Shown piece by piece: positions 8,718-18,730 of a DNA stretch of 64,000 nucleotides; position 1 is the stretch's first letter, and each line of letters starts with the position of its first letter. Under the pieces are notes generated by a model. That model searched no databases. It saw nothing but the letters and a program-made list of their open reading frames with translations, and had not been told where the DNA came from. The DNA comes from an uncultured Alphaproteobacteria bacterium (GTDB lineage: Bacteria > Pseudomonadota > Alphaproteobacteria > Rhodobacterales > Rhodobacteraceae), in assembly GCA_902556405.1 (NCBI GenBank), contig CACDWF010000005.1, positions 1 through 64,000 of the forward strand, given 5' to 3'. Position numbers and translations under genes: made by a program.

Positions 8718-9815
8718 ATGAGTGCAGAAATACATAAATATATTTCAGAGATATCGAATTCCTTAGACCTAATTTCAAGAAGGATTGAGTTTGAAACATT
8801 ACAAGATAGAATATCGAGAATGACCTCAGAGTGTGAAAATCCAGAAATATGGAAGGATCAATCTTTAGCTAAGGGATTAATGAGGGAGAGGCAAGCGTTG
8901 TTGGAGCAGTTTGAAACCTTCAGTAGACTTAGAAATGAGTTTAATGATAGCAAGGCGCTTTTCGAGATAGGGTCAGAAGAAAAAGATGAGTTGCTTTTGC
9001 TAGATTTAGAAAATTCGTTCTGCAAATTAAAAAATGAAGCCGCAGAGGTAGAATTATTATCTTTGCTTGATGGAGAAGCAGATGCAAATGATGCTTTCCT
9101 GGAAATAAACTCCGGCGCTGGAGGCACTGAAAGCTGTGACTGGGCACAAATGCTTGCTAGAATGTATTATAGGTGGGCTGAAAAGAAAAAATACAAAATT
9201 GAACTAATTTCTGAGAGTGCGGGTGATGAAGCCGGGATTAAATCATGTTGTTATAAGATTACTGGATATAATGCGTACGGATGGTTAAGGGTGGAGAGCG
9301 GAGTTCATCGACTAGTTCGTATTTCGCCTTTTGATAGTTCGTCAAGAAGACATACTTCATTCTCTTCTGTATGGGTATATCCGGTGGTAGATGACAATTT
9401 TGATATAGATATTAGTCCATCAGACCTCCGAATTGATACTTTTAGATCGTCAGGTCCAGGTGGACAGCATGCTAATAAAACAGACTCAGCTGTTAGAATA
9501 ACGCATTTGCCGACTGGTATTGTCGTGACAAGTTCTGAGAAATCTCAACATCAAAATAGAGCTAATTGCATGTCAGCATTGAAATCAAGGTTATACGAAC
9601 TTGAGATGCGCAAAAGAAATGAAAGTATTCAAGAAAGTCACAGCAAAAAAGGTGAGGCGGGTTGGGGAAATCAAATAAGATCCTACGTTTTGCACCCATA
9701 TCAAATGGTAAAAGATTTAAGAAGTGGCGCGGAAAGTAGTGATAGCCAGAAGGTTTTGGACGGTGAACTAGACAACTTTATGTCTTCAGTTCTATCATTA
9801 ACTTCCTCTAATTAG
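8718..9815 (+). CDS. prfB: Peptide chain release factor 2
   Basis: Recognises UGA and UAA stop codons and triggers peptide release on the ribosome. The stop-codon-reading SPF tripeptide is at 203-205 (VRISPFDSSS) and the catalytic GGQ at 248-250 (SSGPGGQHANKT). At 365 residues it is full length and read in one frame, so the programmed +1 frameshift at an early UGA known from E. coli prfB is absent. Its stop is one base from the stop of the convergent bactofilin gene. Confidence 0.97.
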   Translation: MSAEIHKYISEISNSLDLISRRIEFETLQDRISRMTSECENPEIWKDQSLAKGLMRERQALLEQFETFSRLRNEFNDSKALFEIGSEEKDELLLLDLENSFCKLKNEAAEVELLSLLDGEADANDAFLEINSGAGGTESCDWAQMLARMYYRWAEKKKYKIELISESAGDEAGIKSCCYKITGYNAYGWLRVESGVHRLVRISPFDSSSRRHTSFSSVWVYPVVDDNFDIDISPSDLRIDTFRSSGPGGQHANKTDSAVRITHLPTGIVVTSSEKSQHQNRANCMSALKSRLYELEMRKRNESIQESHSKKGEAGWGNQIRSYVLHPYQMVKDLRSGAESSDSQKVLDGELDNFMSSVLSLTSSN

Positions 9816-9816
9816 C

Positions 9817-10296
9817 CTACTTTTTTTTGTCTGGCAAATTTTCAAACGGATTATCTGTGCGTTGCACTGTACCTTCAAAATGTGCACCGCTTTCGATAGC
9901 AATCGCCTTATGAATTATGTCACCTTGTACCCTAGCTTTATTTGTAAGGCGCACTTTAAGTCCACGAACACAACCAATGACATTTCCATTAATTATAACA
10001 TCATCTGCTATAATTTCTCCCTTTATCTTCGATGTTTCGCCTACTGTAAGTAGGTGAGCTTGAATATCTCCTTCTATAACGCCCTCAATCTGTATATCTC
10101 CTGTTGTAAGAAGATTCCCTTTAACTTTTAGATCGCTTGATAGAACTGACGGAGCAACTTTTGTAAAAACCTTCTCTTCCGAAGACGTGCTGGCTGAACC
10201 TTTTTGGGTTACATCAGTTTCATCATCTTTCGGTGGTATTGGTACAGGAGCTACCAACATATCTTTTTTTTCAGGTTTTTTTGATTTGCTAAACAT
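9817..10296 (-). CDS. Bactofilin family (DUF583) cytoskeletal protein
   Basis: Polymer-forming protein that builds membrane-associated scaffolds for local cell wall growth or shape. The middle of the protein (about residues 45-140) has the repetitive beta-helix pattern of the family: DLKVKGNLLTTGDIQIEG, GDIQAHLLTVGE and INGNVIGCVRGLKV. The ends are charged and probably flexible. There is no M23 peptidase neighbour, which bactofilins often have. The 291 bases between its start and the bcp stop are AT-rich and show no gene, so the promoter should lie there. Confidence 0.88.
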   Translation of the reverse strand: MFSKSKKPEKKDMLVAPVPIPPKDDETDVTQKGSASTSSEEKVFTKVAPSVLSSDLKVKGNLLTTGDIQIEGVIEGDIQAHLLTVGETSKIKGEIIADDVIINGNVIGCVRGLKVRLTNKARVQGDIIHKAIAIESGAHFEGTVQRTDNPFENLPDKKK

Positions 10297-10587
10297 ATTT
10301 GAGCCTATAAGTTTAATTACTTTGTTTTAATCTCTCTGCTATTTCCAAGTCGGTCAAAAATTACAAATAACGCTGAATATAGTTTCGTACATACCAATTT
10401 TAATTACAGAATACTATATTCTACTTGTTGCATTGCTGGTTGACTTATGGCGCCCGATTGAAAATTTTAATTAAGACTAGTTTCTACAACTTAAACTATC
10501 TTTTTATCCGATACAATTTATTTTTGGGGTCAAAGTAAAATTGAAAATTTTTAAAATCACCGCTAAATAGAATGTTGATGTTGCCTT

Positions 10588-11073
10588 CTACCCCAGGCCT
10601 TCACTTAATTCTTTGTATTTATTAAATACCTGATCTACATGACCTCCAACCTTAACTTTTCGCCAAATATGCTTTATAGACAATTTTTTATCAATTAAAA
10701 ATGTCGATCTTTCTGTGCCCATATACTTTTTTCCGTACATTGACTTCTCTTTCCATGCATTGAGATTTTGAATAAGTTGCGTTTGAGGGTCGGATAACAG
10801 AGGAAATTGGAGATTAAGTTTTTTAGAGAATGAGATATGGCTAGAGATCGTATCCTTTGATAATCCAAAAATTCTGATCCCTAGAGCTTCAAAGTCCGAG
10901 TGTCTTTCATTAAATTCCTTGGTTTCTTTAGTACACCCTGAAGTATTGTCTTTTGGGTATAAAAAGAGAACGGACCAGTTCCCAAGTAAATCAGCATCAC
11001 TGCATTGATTAAGCATTGTCGCCTCTAAACTAAAACTTGGGAGCTTATCATTCAAACTTATTTCACTCAACAT
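10588..11073 (-). CDS. bcp: Bcp/PrxQ-type thiol peroxidase
   Basis: Reduces hydrogen peroxide and organic hydroperoxides. The peroxidatic Cys is C47 in KDNTSGCTKE, and the rest of the thioredoxin fold is present, including YGKKYMGTERSTFLID and KVGGHVDQV. Two departures are visible: the usual Pro before the active-site Gly is Ser, and the resolving Cys expected five residues after C47 is Lys, so it should act as a 1-Cys enzyme or use another Cys (C24). Length 161 is close to the family norm. It is divergent from the AsmA-like gene, with a 116-base shared control region. Confidence 0.92.
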   Translation of the reverse strand: MLSEISLNDKLPSFSLEATMLNQCSDADLLGNWSVLFLYPKDNTSGCTKETKEFNERHSDFEALGIRIFGLSKDTISSHISFSKKLNLQFPLLSDPQTQLIQNLNAWKEKSMYGKKYMGTERSTFLIDKKLSIKHIWRKVKVGGHVDQVFNKYKELSEGLG

Positions 11074-11189
11074 GCATATGTCCTTACTTTTTTGTAGGTT
11101 ACCTTATTTATGTATTTTATAATGAAGTATTATTTGGTAACTAATCAAGAATAAAAATAACTGAAGATTACAAGTAGGGACCTTTTATT

Positions 11190-14100
11190 TTGAAAATTTC
11201 TTTGTCGAATTCGAAAAAAAGCTTTTCTTTTCTGGTCTCTTTTGTTTTGATGATAATCTTTTCAAGCGCACTATTTTTTTCATTTTTTTTGTCCGATACT
11301 ACCCTCGAAAAAATTGCACAGTCTCATTATTTACAGAGTAAGATCACAAAAGTTTTAGAAGATAATAGCATATCCTCGGAAGGGATAAGATCAATTAAAT
11401 TTAATGAGTTTGGCAGTGCCCATATAAATATAGAAAAAGCAAAAATTGCAGGTTTAAATGACATTTTCGGATTTGATATAAATTTAAAAGTTGATTTTAT
11501 AAAATATTGGTTTGGCTCGAGTTTTATTGAAGAAGTAATTATATCGAAGGTGACCTATAGCTTGCCAAACAATTTTAAACCCGATCTAGCCAACATTAGT
11601 AGTTTTGGTTTTAAATTTTCGATACAGTCTTTAAACAATTTCTTAGAAAATACTATTGCTAAGTCGATTTACATTGCTAGCGGCGCTATTAATTTTAAAG
11701 GTCAAACATTTAATTTCAGCGATGTAAAGATATCTGAGAATGAGGACTTATTAACCGCAAACTCTTTTTTAAATATTCAGCAAAGCTCCAAAGGAGAAAC
11801 TCTTTCCACAATTGTCAATCTTTCATTAAACAAAGCAGGCATTATTGAATTTAATTTTGATATAGAAGATATTGATTATAAATACTTTTTGTACTTATTG
11901 AAAATGGAAAAAATGGTTCAAAAATATTTAGGAAGGCTTGTTGATAATGCGGCAATGACTGAGGAAGAAAGAAAAAAAATAAAATTAACAGGTTCGTATA
12001 ATTTGAACTCAATGAACCTTACTTTGGAATTAAATAGTATGTCTGATCGATTTGAGTTTGTTTCAAAAATAGAGGTAATGGACTCGTTTGAAAAAAACAA
12101 CTTAATGTTCGGAAAAACACAACTGATGCTAGATGAGTATTCTCTATCGGCATCCAGTGCACATTTTAATTTTACTAACCGAACTTTTGAGGCCAATATT
12201 TCAAATTTTTCGCTGCCCAATAAAAATTTTGCTGGTTTCCCAAACAATTTTAAAATTTATGGCGCATTTCCTATTGAAGAAGGTGTTATATCCAAAATAG
12301 ATATTTTCGAAGAAAGAACTTCCAATTTAAAGGTACGCTTAGAGGTTTTAGGGTCTACTGATAGATCAGATAATGAAGAGGTTTCTTTTGATTTTTTTGT
12401 TCAGGTAGATGCGCTACCTAAAATTAACATAGATGAAATTAGGCCCTTTTTAAGGTTTATTTCCAAAGGAGAAAAGAAAGAAATTACTTTGTCTGGAGCA
12501 AAAGCTGAATTTAATTTAAAACTAATGGATCAGTATATTGAAGTGAATTCTTTTAAAGGAAATATCAGCAAACTTATATTATTCGAAAATAATCAACCTT
12601 CGGTTGAATTAGAAGATATTAATCTTAAAGGAAATCTGAAACAGGGTTATGCTGAAATTAATTCTCTAACTAAGCTGGAGCCCTCATTAAATATGTACAG
12701 AGATATTAAATTGGAATATAGATCAAGAGACAATGTTGAGCAGGGGAGAGAACTATATCTATCTTTCAAATCAAAAATTAGCGATCTTTTTTCTTTGGCT
12801 CCAATACCAAAAAATAATTTACAATGGATAAATTTTCTTGAACGTTCCCTGCAAGAAAAAGAAATTTCGATTACATATTCTAGTGCCATTGTTCTTAATG
12901 AAATTGACAGTTTTTTACTCCCCAAAGAAAATATTTTTGAGCTTAATGTAAACGATTTATCAATACCCATCGGTTCCAAAAATAGCATTAACTTGAGAAC
13001 ACTTAATCTCAAAGTCTTGGGGCCCAGTATTTTTTTTGAAGGAGTGATGAAAGCTGACAATAGAAAAATGAGTGGTTCTATCAAAAATTTTAGTTATGAC
13101 ATTTTCAATAATAATAAAGTCGGAGATCTTACTATCTTTTTGGATGATTTTAATTCTGAAATGCTATTTCCAGATTTGAAGGCTTTTAGTGTAGTGGGTC
13201 CAGTAAAATTTAATATTTTGCCTGTCAAAAAAAATGACAATTCAATAATTAAATGCAACATTGATCTCAATCAAGCAAATGTATATATCCCAGTCTTGAA
13301 TCTCAAAAAAATTAAAGGCAGACGTAGTCAGCTGAAATTAAATTTCAATAAAGATAGTAGTGTAGATTTTAAGTACACTCAAAATGATGTTTTAGTTTCG
13401 GGAAGCGCCTCTCTTAAATCTGCTTTTGAAATAAAAAAGATAGATTATTCCAGTATTAACACCCCAGATATTCAAATTAAAAGAGCAACTTTCCAAAAAT
13501 TTGGAAAGTATGATCAATTTAGAACCAATAGAGGAACTATTAGCCTGGACTTTTTGATGCAACTGAGACTTAAAAAAAAGGACATACCATTAGATTTTAT
13601 TTTTAGTAATATTGCTGTAACTTACAAAAAGAGTAAATTTTTAATTTCTACCAAGGGTGAAATTCGATCGTTTAAAGGGCTTAGAGGATACGCTAAAGCA
13701 AAATTGTCACCTAAGTCAAATCTTGAAGTCACCATAAGTCCTAATAAAAATGATGCCATCAATCTCGTCATTTCGGGTAATGACGCTGGTGAATTATTGC
13801 GGAGAGGGAAATTTTATGAAAATGGCTATGGGGGTCTTTTCAAAGCATCAATATTTTTTAAAAATAAGACTAAAATGTCGGGATCCTTGGAAATTGAGAA
13901 TTTCAGGATAAGGAATGCTCCTGTACTGGCTCAAATTATTTCGTCCGCTAGTATTATAGGACTACTGGATAATCTTAATGGAAATGGACTGTTGTTTACA
14001 AAGATAGACGGATCATTTGACTATAAAGAGAGCAAGCTTACCTTGACAGATGGGGTGGCGGTGGGGCCATCATTAGGCCTTACGATGGGTGGATATGAAA

Positions 14101-14354
14101 AGTATGGACAAAAACAAAATACTGTAAATGTAAATGGACTCCTCTCTCCAGTTTATATCTTAAATGGCGTGATAAAAGCTATTCCGCTGATAGGTAAGGT
14201 TTTAGGTGGAGATAAAGGTGAAGGAGTATTTGGAGTTTCATATAAAGTGCAGGGTAACTCGAGTAATCCGGTTGTCTTAGTCAACCCACTCTCTATATTA
14301 ACGCCTGGAGTATTCAGAAAAATATTTAACATTGAAGAAAATGGGAATAGGTAA
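11190..14354 (+). CDS. Large AsmA-like/YhdP-type membrane-anchored protein
   Basis: 1054-residue envelope protein of the AsmA/YhdP (DUF3971) superfamily, whose members are thought to bridge the two membranes and conduct phospholipids. One N-terminal membrane segment (about residues 14-36) is followed by long beta-rich sequence without motifs and an AsmA-like C-terminal part, with NGNGLLFTKIDGSFDYKESK and DGVAVGPSLGLTMGGY near 930-980. The start is TTG with GTAGGGA nine bases upstream. Its stop overlaps the queA ATG by one base. It is divergent from bcp, a known alphaproteobacterial neighbour pair. The transport role is inferred from the family. Confidence 0.82.
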   Translation: MKISLSNSKKSFSFLVSFVLMIIFSSALFFSFFLSDTTLEKIAQSHYLQSKITKVLEDNSISSEGIRSIKFNEFGSAHINIEKAKIAGLNDIFGFDINLKVDFIKYWFGSSFIEEVIISKVTYSLPNNFKPDLANISSFGFKFSIQSLNNFLENTIAKSIYIASGAINFKGQTFNFSDVKISENEDLLTANSFLNIQQSSKGETLSTIVNLSLNKAGIIEFNFDIEDIDYKYFLYLLKMEKMVQKYLGRLVDNAAMTEEERKKIKLTGSYNLNSMNLTLELNSMSDRFEFVSKIEVMDSFEKNNLMFGKTQLMLDEYSLSASSAHFNFTNRTFEANISNFSLPNKNFAGFPNNFKIYGAFPIEEGVISKIDIFEERTSNLKVRLEVLGSTDRSDNEEVSFDFFVQVDALPKINIDEIRPFLRFISKGEKKEITLSGAKAEFNLKLMDQYIEVNSFKGNISKLILFENNQPSVELEDINLKGNLKQGYAEINSLTKLEPSLNMYRDIKLEYRSRDNVEQGRELYLSFKSKISDLFSLAPIPKNNLQWINFLERSLQEKEISITYSSAIVLNEIDSFLLPKENIFELNVNDLSIPIGSKNSINLRTLNLKVLGPSIFFEGVMKADNRKMSGSIKNFSYDIFNNNKVGDLTIFLDDFNSEMLFPDLKAFSVVGPVKFNILPVKKNDNSIIKCNIDLNQANVYIPVLNLKKIKGRRSQLKLNFNKDSSVDFKYTQNDVLVSGSASLKSAFEIKKIDYSSINTPDIQIKRATFQKFGKYDQFRTNRGTISLDFLMQLRLKKKDIPLDFIFSNIAVTYKKSKFLISTKGEIRSFKGLRGYAKAKLSPKSNLEVTISPNKNDAINLVISGNDAGELLRRGKFYENGYGGLFKASIFFKNKTKMSGSLEIENFRIRNAPVLAQIISSASIIGLLDNLNGNGLLFTKIDGSFDYKESKLTLTDGVAVGPSLGLTMGGYEKYGQKQNTVNVNGLLSPVYILNGVIKAIPLIGKVLGGDKGEGVFGVSYKVQGNSSNPVVLVNPLSILTPGVFRKIFNIEENGNR

Positions 14355-15406
14355 TGTTGGGAGATTTAGCTTCATATGACTATGATTATCCCGAAGAGCT
14401 AGTTGCCTTAAACCCTTTAGCCAAGAAAGATCAGGCTAATATGCTTGTTTTTGAAAAAAATACTTTCTCTCATAAAAAAGTATATGACTTGCTAAAATAC
14501 GTTTCTAAGAATGATTTGTTGGTTTTTAATAATACGAGAGTTATGCCGTGTAGGCTAATTGGTCAAAGGATCAGGTCATCTTCTGGAAATATAAAAACAA
14601 AAGTCAGTGTTACTCTGAATAAAGTGATTGAGGGCAATTTATGGGAGACATTTTGCAAACCACTTAAAAAACTTAAAGAAGGTGATCACATAATTTTTTC
14701 AAAAGATTTGTCTTCTGAAGTAGTTTCTTTTGGGTCTGGACAATGTGTAATGAACTTTGAATCTGGAAGTAAGGAATTTATATCTTGCTTAGAAAAAATA
14801 GGACATATGCCACTACCACCATATATAACGAAAAAACGTGGCCCAAAAAAAGCTGACTTTAGAAATTACCAAACTCCCTTTGCTGACATTTATGGGTCAG
14901 TTGCTGCGCCAACAGCGTCATTGCATTTTTCTGAGGATTACATAACAAGATTAAAGAAAAGAAATATACCCCATTGTTTTATAACATTGCATGTTAGTGG
15001 AGGGACTTTTTTGCCAGTCCGCGAGAAAAAAATAGATAAACACAAAATGCATTCTGAATATGCAAATGTTGATGAAAATACAGCGTTGCAAATTCGAAAA
15101 ACACTGAAAAAGGGAGGAAGGGTAATTGCTGTGGGCACAACGGTAATGAGAGTTTTAGAGAGTTCTTGTTTTGTTGATAACAGCTGTCAGGCATTTAAGG
15201 GGTCTATTAATACGTTTATTAAGCCGGGTCACAATTTTAAAGTGTGCTCGGGATTGTTTACTAATTTTCACCTACCTAAATCTACCCTTTTCATTTTGGT
15301 TAATGCTTTTATAGGTAATAAACATGCTAATGAGCTTTACCAGTTGGCGATTAATAGGAGATATAGGCTGTTTTCATATGGTGACTGTTGTCTCTTGTTT
15401 ATTTAA
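14354..15406 (+). CDS. queA: S-adenosylmethionine:tRNA ribosyltransferase-isomerase
   Basis: Transfers and isomerises the ribosyl part of SAM onto 7-aminomethyl-7-deazaguanine in tRNA, making epoxyqueuosine. Conserved stretches include YDYPEELVALNPL, LLVFNNTRVMPCRLIG, GHMPLPPYI, GSVAAPTASLHFSE and ITLHVSGGTFLPVRE, then TNFHLPKSTLFILVNAF. The start ATG overlaps the preceding stop by one base (TAATG), implying coupling. Length 350 is normal. The tgt gene that follows queA in many relatives is not here; lpdA follows after 55 bases. Confidence 0.95.
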   Translation: MLGDLASYDYDYPEELVALNPLAKKDQANMLVFEKNTFSHKKVYDLLKYVSKNDLLVFNNTRVMPCRLIGQRIRSSSGNIKTKVSVTLNKVIEGNLWETFCKPLKKLKEGDHIIFSKDLSSEVVSFGSGQCVMNFESGSKEFISCLEKIGHMPLPPYITKKRGPKKADFRNYQTPFADIYGSVAAPTASLHFSEDYITRLKKRNIPHCFITLHVSGGTFLPVREKKIDKHKMHSEYANVDENTALQIRKTLKKGGRVIAVGTTVMRVLESSCFVDNSCQAFKGSINTFIKPGHNFKVCSGLFTNFHLPKSTLFILVNAFIGNKHANELYQLAINRRYRLFSYGDCCLLFI

Positions 15407-15461
15407 AGTTTTAATTTAAATTCATGAATGAAGTGTTATATATATAACTCGGGGGATACTG

Positions 15462-16847
15462 ATGGATTTCGACTTACTAATAATTGGTTCTGGACCTGGA
15501 GGTTATGTAGCTGCAATCAGGGGAGCTCAATTAGGGCTAAAAGTTGCTATAATCGAAAAAGAGGCTTTAGGAGGCGTTTGCTTAAATTGGGGATGTATTC
15601 CTACAAAGTCTTTTTTAAGGTCTGCCGAGGTTCTTAAGCTGATAAAAGCGTCAGAAAAGTATGGGATAAAAAGCGAGGTAGGCAACATAGATATAAGCGA
15701 GGTTGTAAAAAGATCTCGATCAATCGCTAAGAGATTATCGTCTGGCGTCGAGTATCTTTTGAAAAAAAACAAGGTTGAGATATTCATTGGTGAAGCCTCA
15801 TTCAAATCATCTAAATCCATTCAAATTAAATCCCGTAATAGCTCAATTAAAGAAATAGCCAGTAAAAATATATGTATTGCAACTGGTGGAAGACCTCGAA
15901 TTATCAGCGGAGTTCCTAATTCTAGCAATATTTGGTTCTACAAAGAGGCTCTTCAAGTTGACAAGATACCTAGAAGGCTCCTCGTAGTTGGTTCAGGCGC
16001 GATTGGTGTGGAATTTGCTAGTTTTTTCTCGCAAATGGGATCAGATGTTTCTCTATTAGAGGCGAAACCTAATATTCTCCCTAATGAAGACCTGGAAATA
16101 TCTAATTTTGTGGAAAAACAGTTCTTAAATAGGGGTATGAAGGTTTTCAAGAACCATTCACTTGAATCTCTTAAAGAAAAAGAAGGTGTGGTCGAGGCTG
16201 AATTAAAAAGTAAAGACAGAACGCTTAATTTTGAATTTGAAAAAGTTATTCTAGCGGTAGGGATTGTTGGAAATATAGAAAATTTAAATCTGGAGGGTAT
16301 AAATATTAATTGTTCGAATGGTAGCATTGTAGTCGATGAATATTGTAAAACAAATGTAGATAATATTTATGCGATAGGAGATGTAGCGAGCCCGCCTTGG
16401 CTAGCCCATAAGGCAAGTCATGAGGGCATATCTGTGGCAGAGCAAGTTGCCGGATTGAATGTTCATTCCATTAAGAAAGACCGAATACCTTCCTGTACTT
16501 ATTGTGATCCAGAAGTAGCTAGTATAGGCCTTACCGAAAAGGAAGCGATTGAAAAGGGTCTTGAGTTTAAGGTAGGTTTATTTCCTTTTAGTGCTAATGG
16601 TAAAGCATTAGCTATGGGATATGAGAATGGTTTTATTAAGACCATAATTCAGAAAGATACTGGGGAGTTTTTGGGCGTGCATATGGTTGGAATGGGTGTT
16701 ACCGAATTAATTCATAATTACGCTTTGGCTAAGGAAGCTGAGATCATACAAGAAAATATTGAAAACACTATTTTCCCTCATCCTACATTATCTGAAGCAA
16801 TTCATGAAAGTGTTTTAAAGGCATCCGATAAAGAGATACATATATAA
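15462..16847 (+). CDS. lpdA: Dihydrolipoyl dehydrogenase
   Basis: FAD enzyme that reoxidises dihydrolipoamide in 2-oxoacid dehydrogenase complexes. The N-terminal FAD motif is IIGSGPGGYVAAIRGAQLG, the redox disulfide is C40-C45 (GGVCLNWGCIPTKS), the NAD motif is VVGSGAIGVEFASFF, and the C-terminal catalytic His lies in ENTIFPHPTLSEAIHE. A GGGGGA ribosome-binding site precedes ATG 15462. A 14-base perfect palindrome (15435-15448) sits just upstream. lipA follows after 12 bases, so a lipoate-using enzyme and the lipoate-making enzyme are paired. Confidence 0.96.
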   Translation: MDFDLLIIGSGPGGYVAAIRGAQLGLKVAIIEKEALGGVCLNWGCIPTKSFLRSAEVLKLIKASEKYGIKSEVGNIDISEVVKRSRSIAKRLSSGVEYLLKKNKVEIFIGEASFKSSKSIQIKSRNSSIKEIASKNICIATGGRPRIISGVPNSSNIWFYKEALQVDKIPRRLLVVGSGAIGVEFASFFSQMGSDVSLLEAKPNILPNEDLEISNFVEKQFLNRGMKVFKNHSLESLKEKEGVVEAELKSKDRTLNFEFEKVILAVGIVGNIENLNLEGININCSNGSIVVDEYCKTNVDNIYAIGDVASPPWLAHKASHEGISVAEQVAGLNVHSIKKDRIPSCTYCDPEVASIGLTEKEAIEKGLEFKVGLFPFSANGKALAMGYENGFIKTIIQKDTGEFLGVHMVGMGVTELIHNYALAKEAEIIQENIENTIFPHPTLSEAIHESVLKASDKEIHI

Positions 16848-16859
16848 TTTTGGGAAAAG

Positions 16860-17828
16860 ATGAATAAAAGATTTGAAATAAGGCACCCCGAAAAGCTTAA
16901 AAACCAATCCGTACCTATGCCAAAAAAACCTTCATGGATAAAGGTTAAAGCACCATTATCCGAAGGATATAAACAGACCAAGAAACTTGTAAAAGAAAAT
17001 AACCTAAAAACAATCTGTGAAGAGGCTAGTTGCCCTAATATTGGGGAATGTTGGTCTAGGGGCCATGCGACGTTTTTAATAATGGGAGACATATGCACGA
17101 GAGGCTGCGCATTTTGTAACGTCAAAACAGGCATGCCCTTCAAACTTGATATGTTGGAGCCAGACCGAATAGGGCTTTCAGTTCAGAAAATGAATCTTAG
17201 ACACGTTGTCATTACTAGTGTCGATAGAGACGATCTCCCAGATGGTGGAGCCCATCACTATGTAAAAACAATAAAAGCTATTAAAAGGTATTCTCCTTCG
17301 ACAACTATTGAGATTTTGACACCAGATTTTTTGAAATGTGATGATGACGTTCTATTTCCAATTTTAAACTCCGAACCGGATGTGTTTAATCACAATTTAG
17401 AAACCGTACCAAGCCTTTATCCAGTAGTGCGCCCTGGTGCTAGATATTTCACCTCATTAAGACTATTAAATAGGGTTAAAGAAGAAAATCAGTCAATCTT
17501 CACAAAATCTGGCATAATGGTAGGGATGGGTGAGACAAGAATTGAAGTTGGTCAAATAATGGATGACTTGAGAGCAGCGAAGGTAGATTTTTTAACTATT
17601 GGTCAATATTTACAACCAACGCCTAAGCATTTTCCAGTAAAAGAGTTTGTAGCACCCGAAACATTTGAACATTATAAAAAATTGGCATTTGGAAAAGGGT
17701 TCTTGCTAGTCTCATCAACGCCGTTAACCAGATCGTCTTTTCATGCTGATGATGATTTTATAAAATTAAAAGAAGCTAGAAGAAAAGTTTTGGATGCTCA
17801 AAAAAACGTTAACAAAAGTCGTATTTGA
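16860..17828 (+). CDS. lipA: Lipoyl synthase
   Basis: Radical SAM enzyme that inserts two sulfur atoms into octanoyl-protein to make lipoyl cofactor. The auxiliary iron-sulfur cluster ligands are C53, C58 and C64 ([12 protein letters not shown]), and the radical SAM cluster ligands are C79, C83 and C86 (CTRGCAFC). The C-terminal RSSFHAD segment carries the conserved Ser that also binds the auxiliary cluster. Length 322 is typical. Its last 35 bases overlap the next gene, as often seen for lipA and ratA-like genes in alphaproteobacteria. Confidence 0.97.
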   Translation: MNKRFEIRHPEKLKNQSVPMPKKPSWIKVKAPLSEGYKQTKKLVKENNLKTICEEASCPNIGECWSRGHATFLIMGDICTRGCAFCNVKTGMPFKLDMLEPDRIGLSVQKMNLRHVVITSVDRDDLPDGGAHHYVKTIKAIKRYSPSTTIEILTPDFLKCDDDVLFPILNSEPDVFNHNLETVPSLYPVVRPGARYFTSLRLLNRVKEENQSIFTKSGIMVGMGETRIEVGQIMDDLRAAKVDFLTIGQYLQPTPKHFPVKEFVAPETFEHYKKLAFGKGFLLVSSTPLTRSSFHADDDFIKLKEARRKVLDAQKNVNKSRI

Positions 17829-18231
17829 TTGTAAAGCTAGTGATCTACTCAATGTAGTAGCTGATGTAAAATCATATTCAGACTTTATCCCTTTTTGTTC
17901 AAATGTTGATGTTTATGAGAGGTCTTTTAAACGAGAGCAAGAGCATTTTTCTGCGAGCTTATCGATCAATTTCAAATTCACTATCGAAAATTTTGAAACT
18001 AAGGTAGCGGTTGATAGGAAGTTGAATACTATATCTATTTCTGGAAACTCTAAACCATTTAAATCTTTAAACGCTGAATGGTCATTTATTGAAAAGGACA
18101 ATTTTTGTAAAGTTACTTTTTCTTTAGAGGTATCGTTCAGTTCATTTATAAAAGAGAAGTTAGTTTCGCTTAGTTTTGAAAAAGTTGCATTAAATGTTAT
18201 ACAGGCTTTTGAAAATAGAGCTAAAGGATAA
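17794..18231 (+). CDS. RatA/COQ10-type START-domain protein
   Basis: Small polyketide-cyclase/START fold protein. Relatives are COQ10, which binds ubiquinone and supports respiration, and E. coli RatA. The family start is visible: [18 protein letters not shown], then [16 protein letters not shown], and a C-terminal amphipathic helix ending AFENRAKG. Length 145 fits. ATG 17794 lies inside the end of lipA (35-base overlap), and its end overlaps cinA on the other strand by 11 bases. A toxin role is not implied here; the ubiquinone role is the better guess from the alphaproteobacterial context. Confidence 0.85.
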   Translation: MLKKTLTKVVFDCKASDLLNVVADVKSYSDFIPFCSNVDVYERSFKREQEHFSASLSINFKFTIENFETKVAVDRKLNTISISGNSKPFKSLNAEWSFIEKDNFCKVTFSLEVSFSSFIKEKLVSLSFEKVALNVIQAFENRAKG

Positions 18232-18730
18232 ATTCTTTTACATTTTTTAAAATATCAAGGCTCATTTTAAGTGCTTCATGCACACTTTTTTGTTGAATTT
18301 TATTTCTTTCGAGATTTCCAAAGTTGTATTCAGTAATTACCTCAGTCTCATGAGATGATATTTTTACTCCAATAAAAACTAATCCTACTGGTTTAGACTC
18401 TGATCCACTTGGTCCAGCAACTCCAGATATGGCTATAGTTAAAGTTTTTGACTTTGCCTGGTTACATAACCCGGTCAACATTTGTTTTACCGTTTCATAA
18501 CTCACTGCACCAAAGGAGTTTATAGTTTTATCACTTACATTTAAGAATTTCCTCTTTGACTCATTAGAGTAGCAAATGAAGCCATATGAAAAAACAGATG
18601 AAGATCCTGCTACTTGGGTAATATTTGCGCTTAATAGCCCGCCTGTACAACTTTCTGCAGTCATAATTTTGATATTTTTCCTAAAACAAACCTCCAAGAG
18701 GTTCTTAGATATTTTTTGGAATTTCAGCAT
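18221..18730 (-). CDS. pncC: CinA C-terminal-type nicotinamide-nucleotide amidohydrolase
   Basis: Single-domain CinA-family protein; members with this domain deamidate NMN to NaMN in pyridine nucleotide salvage. The signature is AESCTGGLLSANITQVAGSS followed by YSNESKRKFLNV and VSYETVKQM, and then ISGVAGPSGSESKPVGLVFI. The N-terminal MoCF-like domain of full CinA is absent, as in the stand-alone form (169 residues). Its ATG directly follows the pgpA stop in the same frame. It is the last gene of the leftward ispD-ispF-pgpA-cinA operon. Confidence 0.92.
   Translation of the reverse strand: MLKFQKISKNLLEVCFRKNIKIMTAESCTGGLLSANITQVAGSSSVFSYGFICYSNESKRKFLNVSDKTINSFGAVSYETVKQMLTGLCNQAKSKTLTIAISGVAGPSGSESKPVGLVFIGVKISSHETEVITEYNFGNLERNKIQQKSVHEALKMSLDILKNVKEFIL

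Noticed and set aside
8718-8800. Programmed frameshift at the start of prfB
   Set aside because: The gene is open in one frame from its ATG to its stop; there is no in-frame UGA near codon 25.
10297-10587. tRNA or small RNA gene in the bactofilin-bcp gap
   Set aside because: No T-arm consensus, cloverleaf or terminator-like hairpin was found; the gap is AT-rich and unstructured by eye.
15435-15448. Perfect 14-base palindrome just before lpdA as an operator
   Set aside because: It is made of alternating TA, which arises easily in this base composition, and no second copy was noticed elsewhere.
17794-18231. RatA-like gene as a toxin-antitoxin system
   Set aside because: No RatB-like partner is present, and in alphaproteobacteria this family next to lipA fits a COQ10-like ubiquinone role better.
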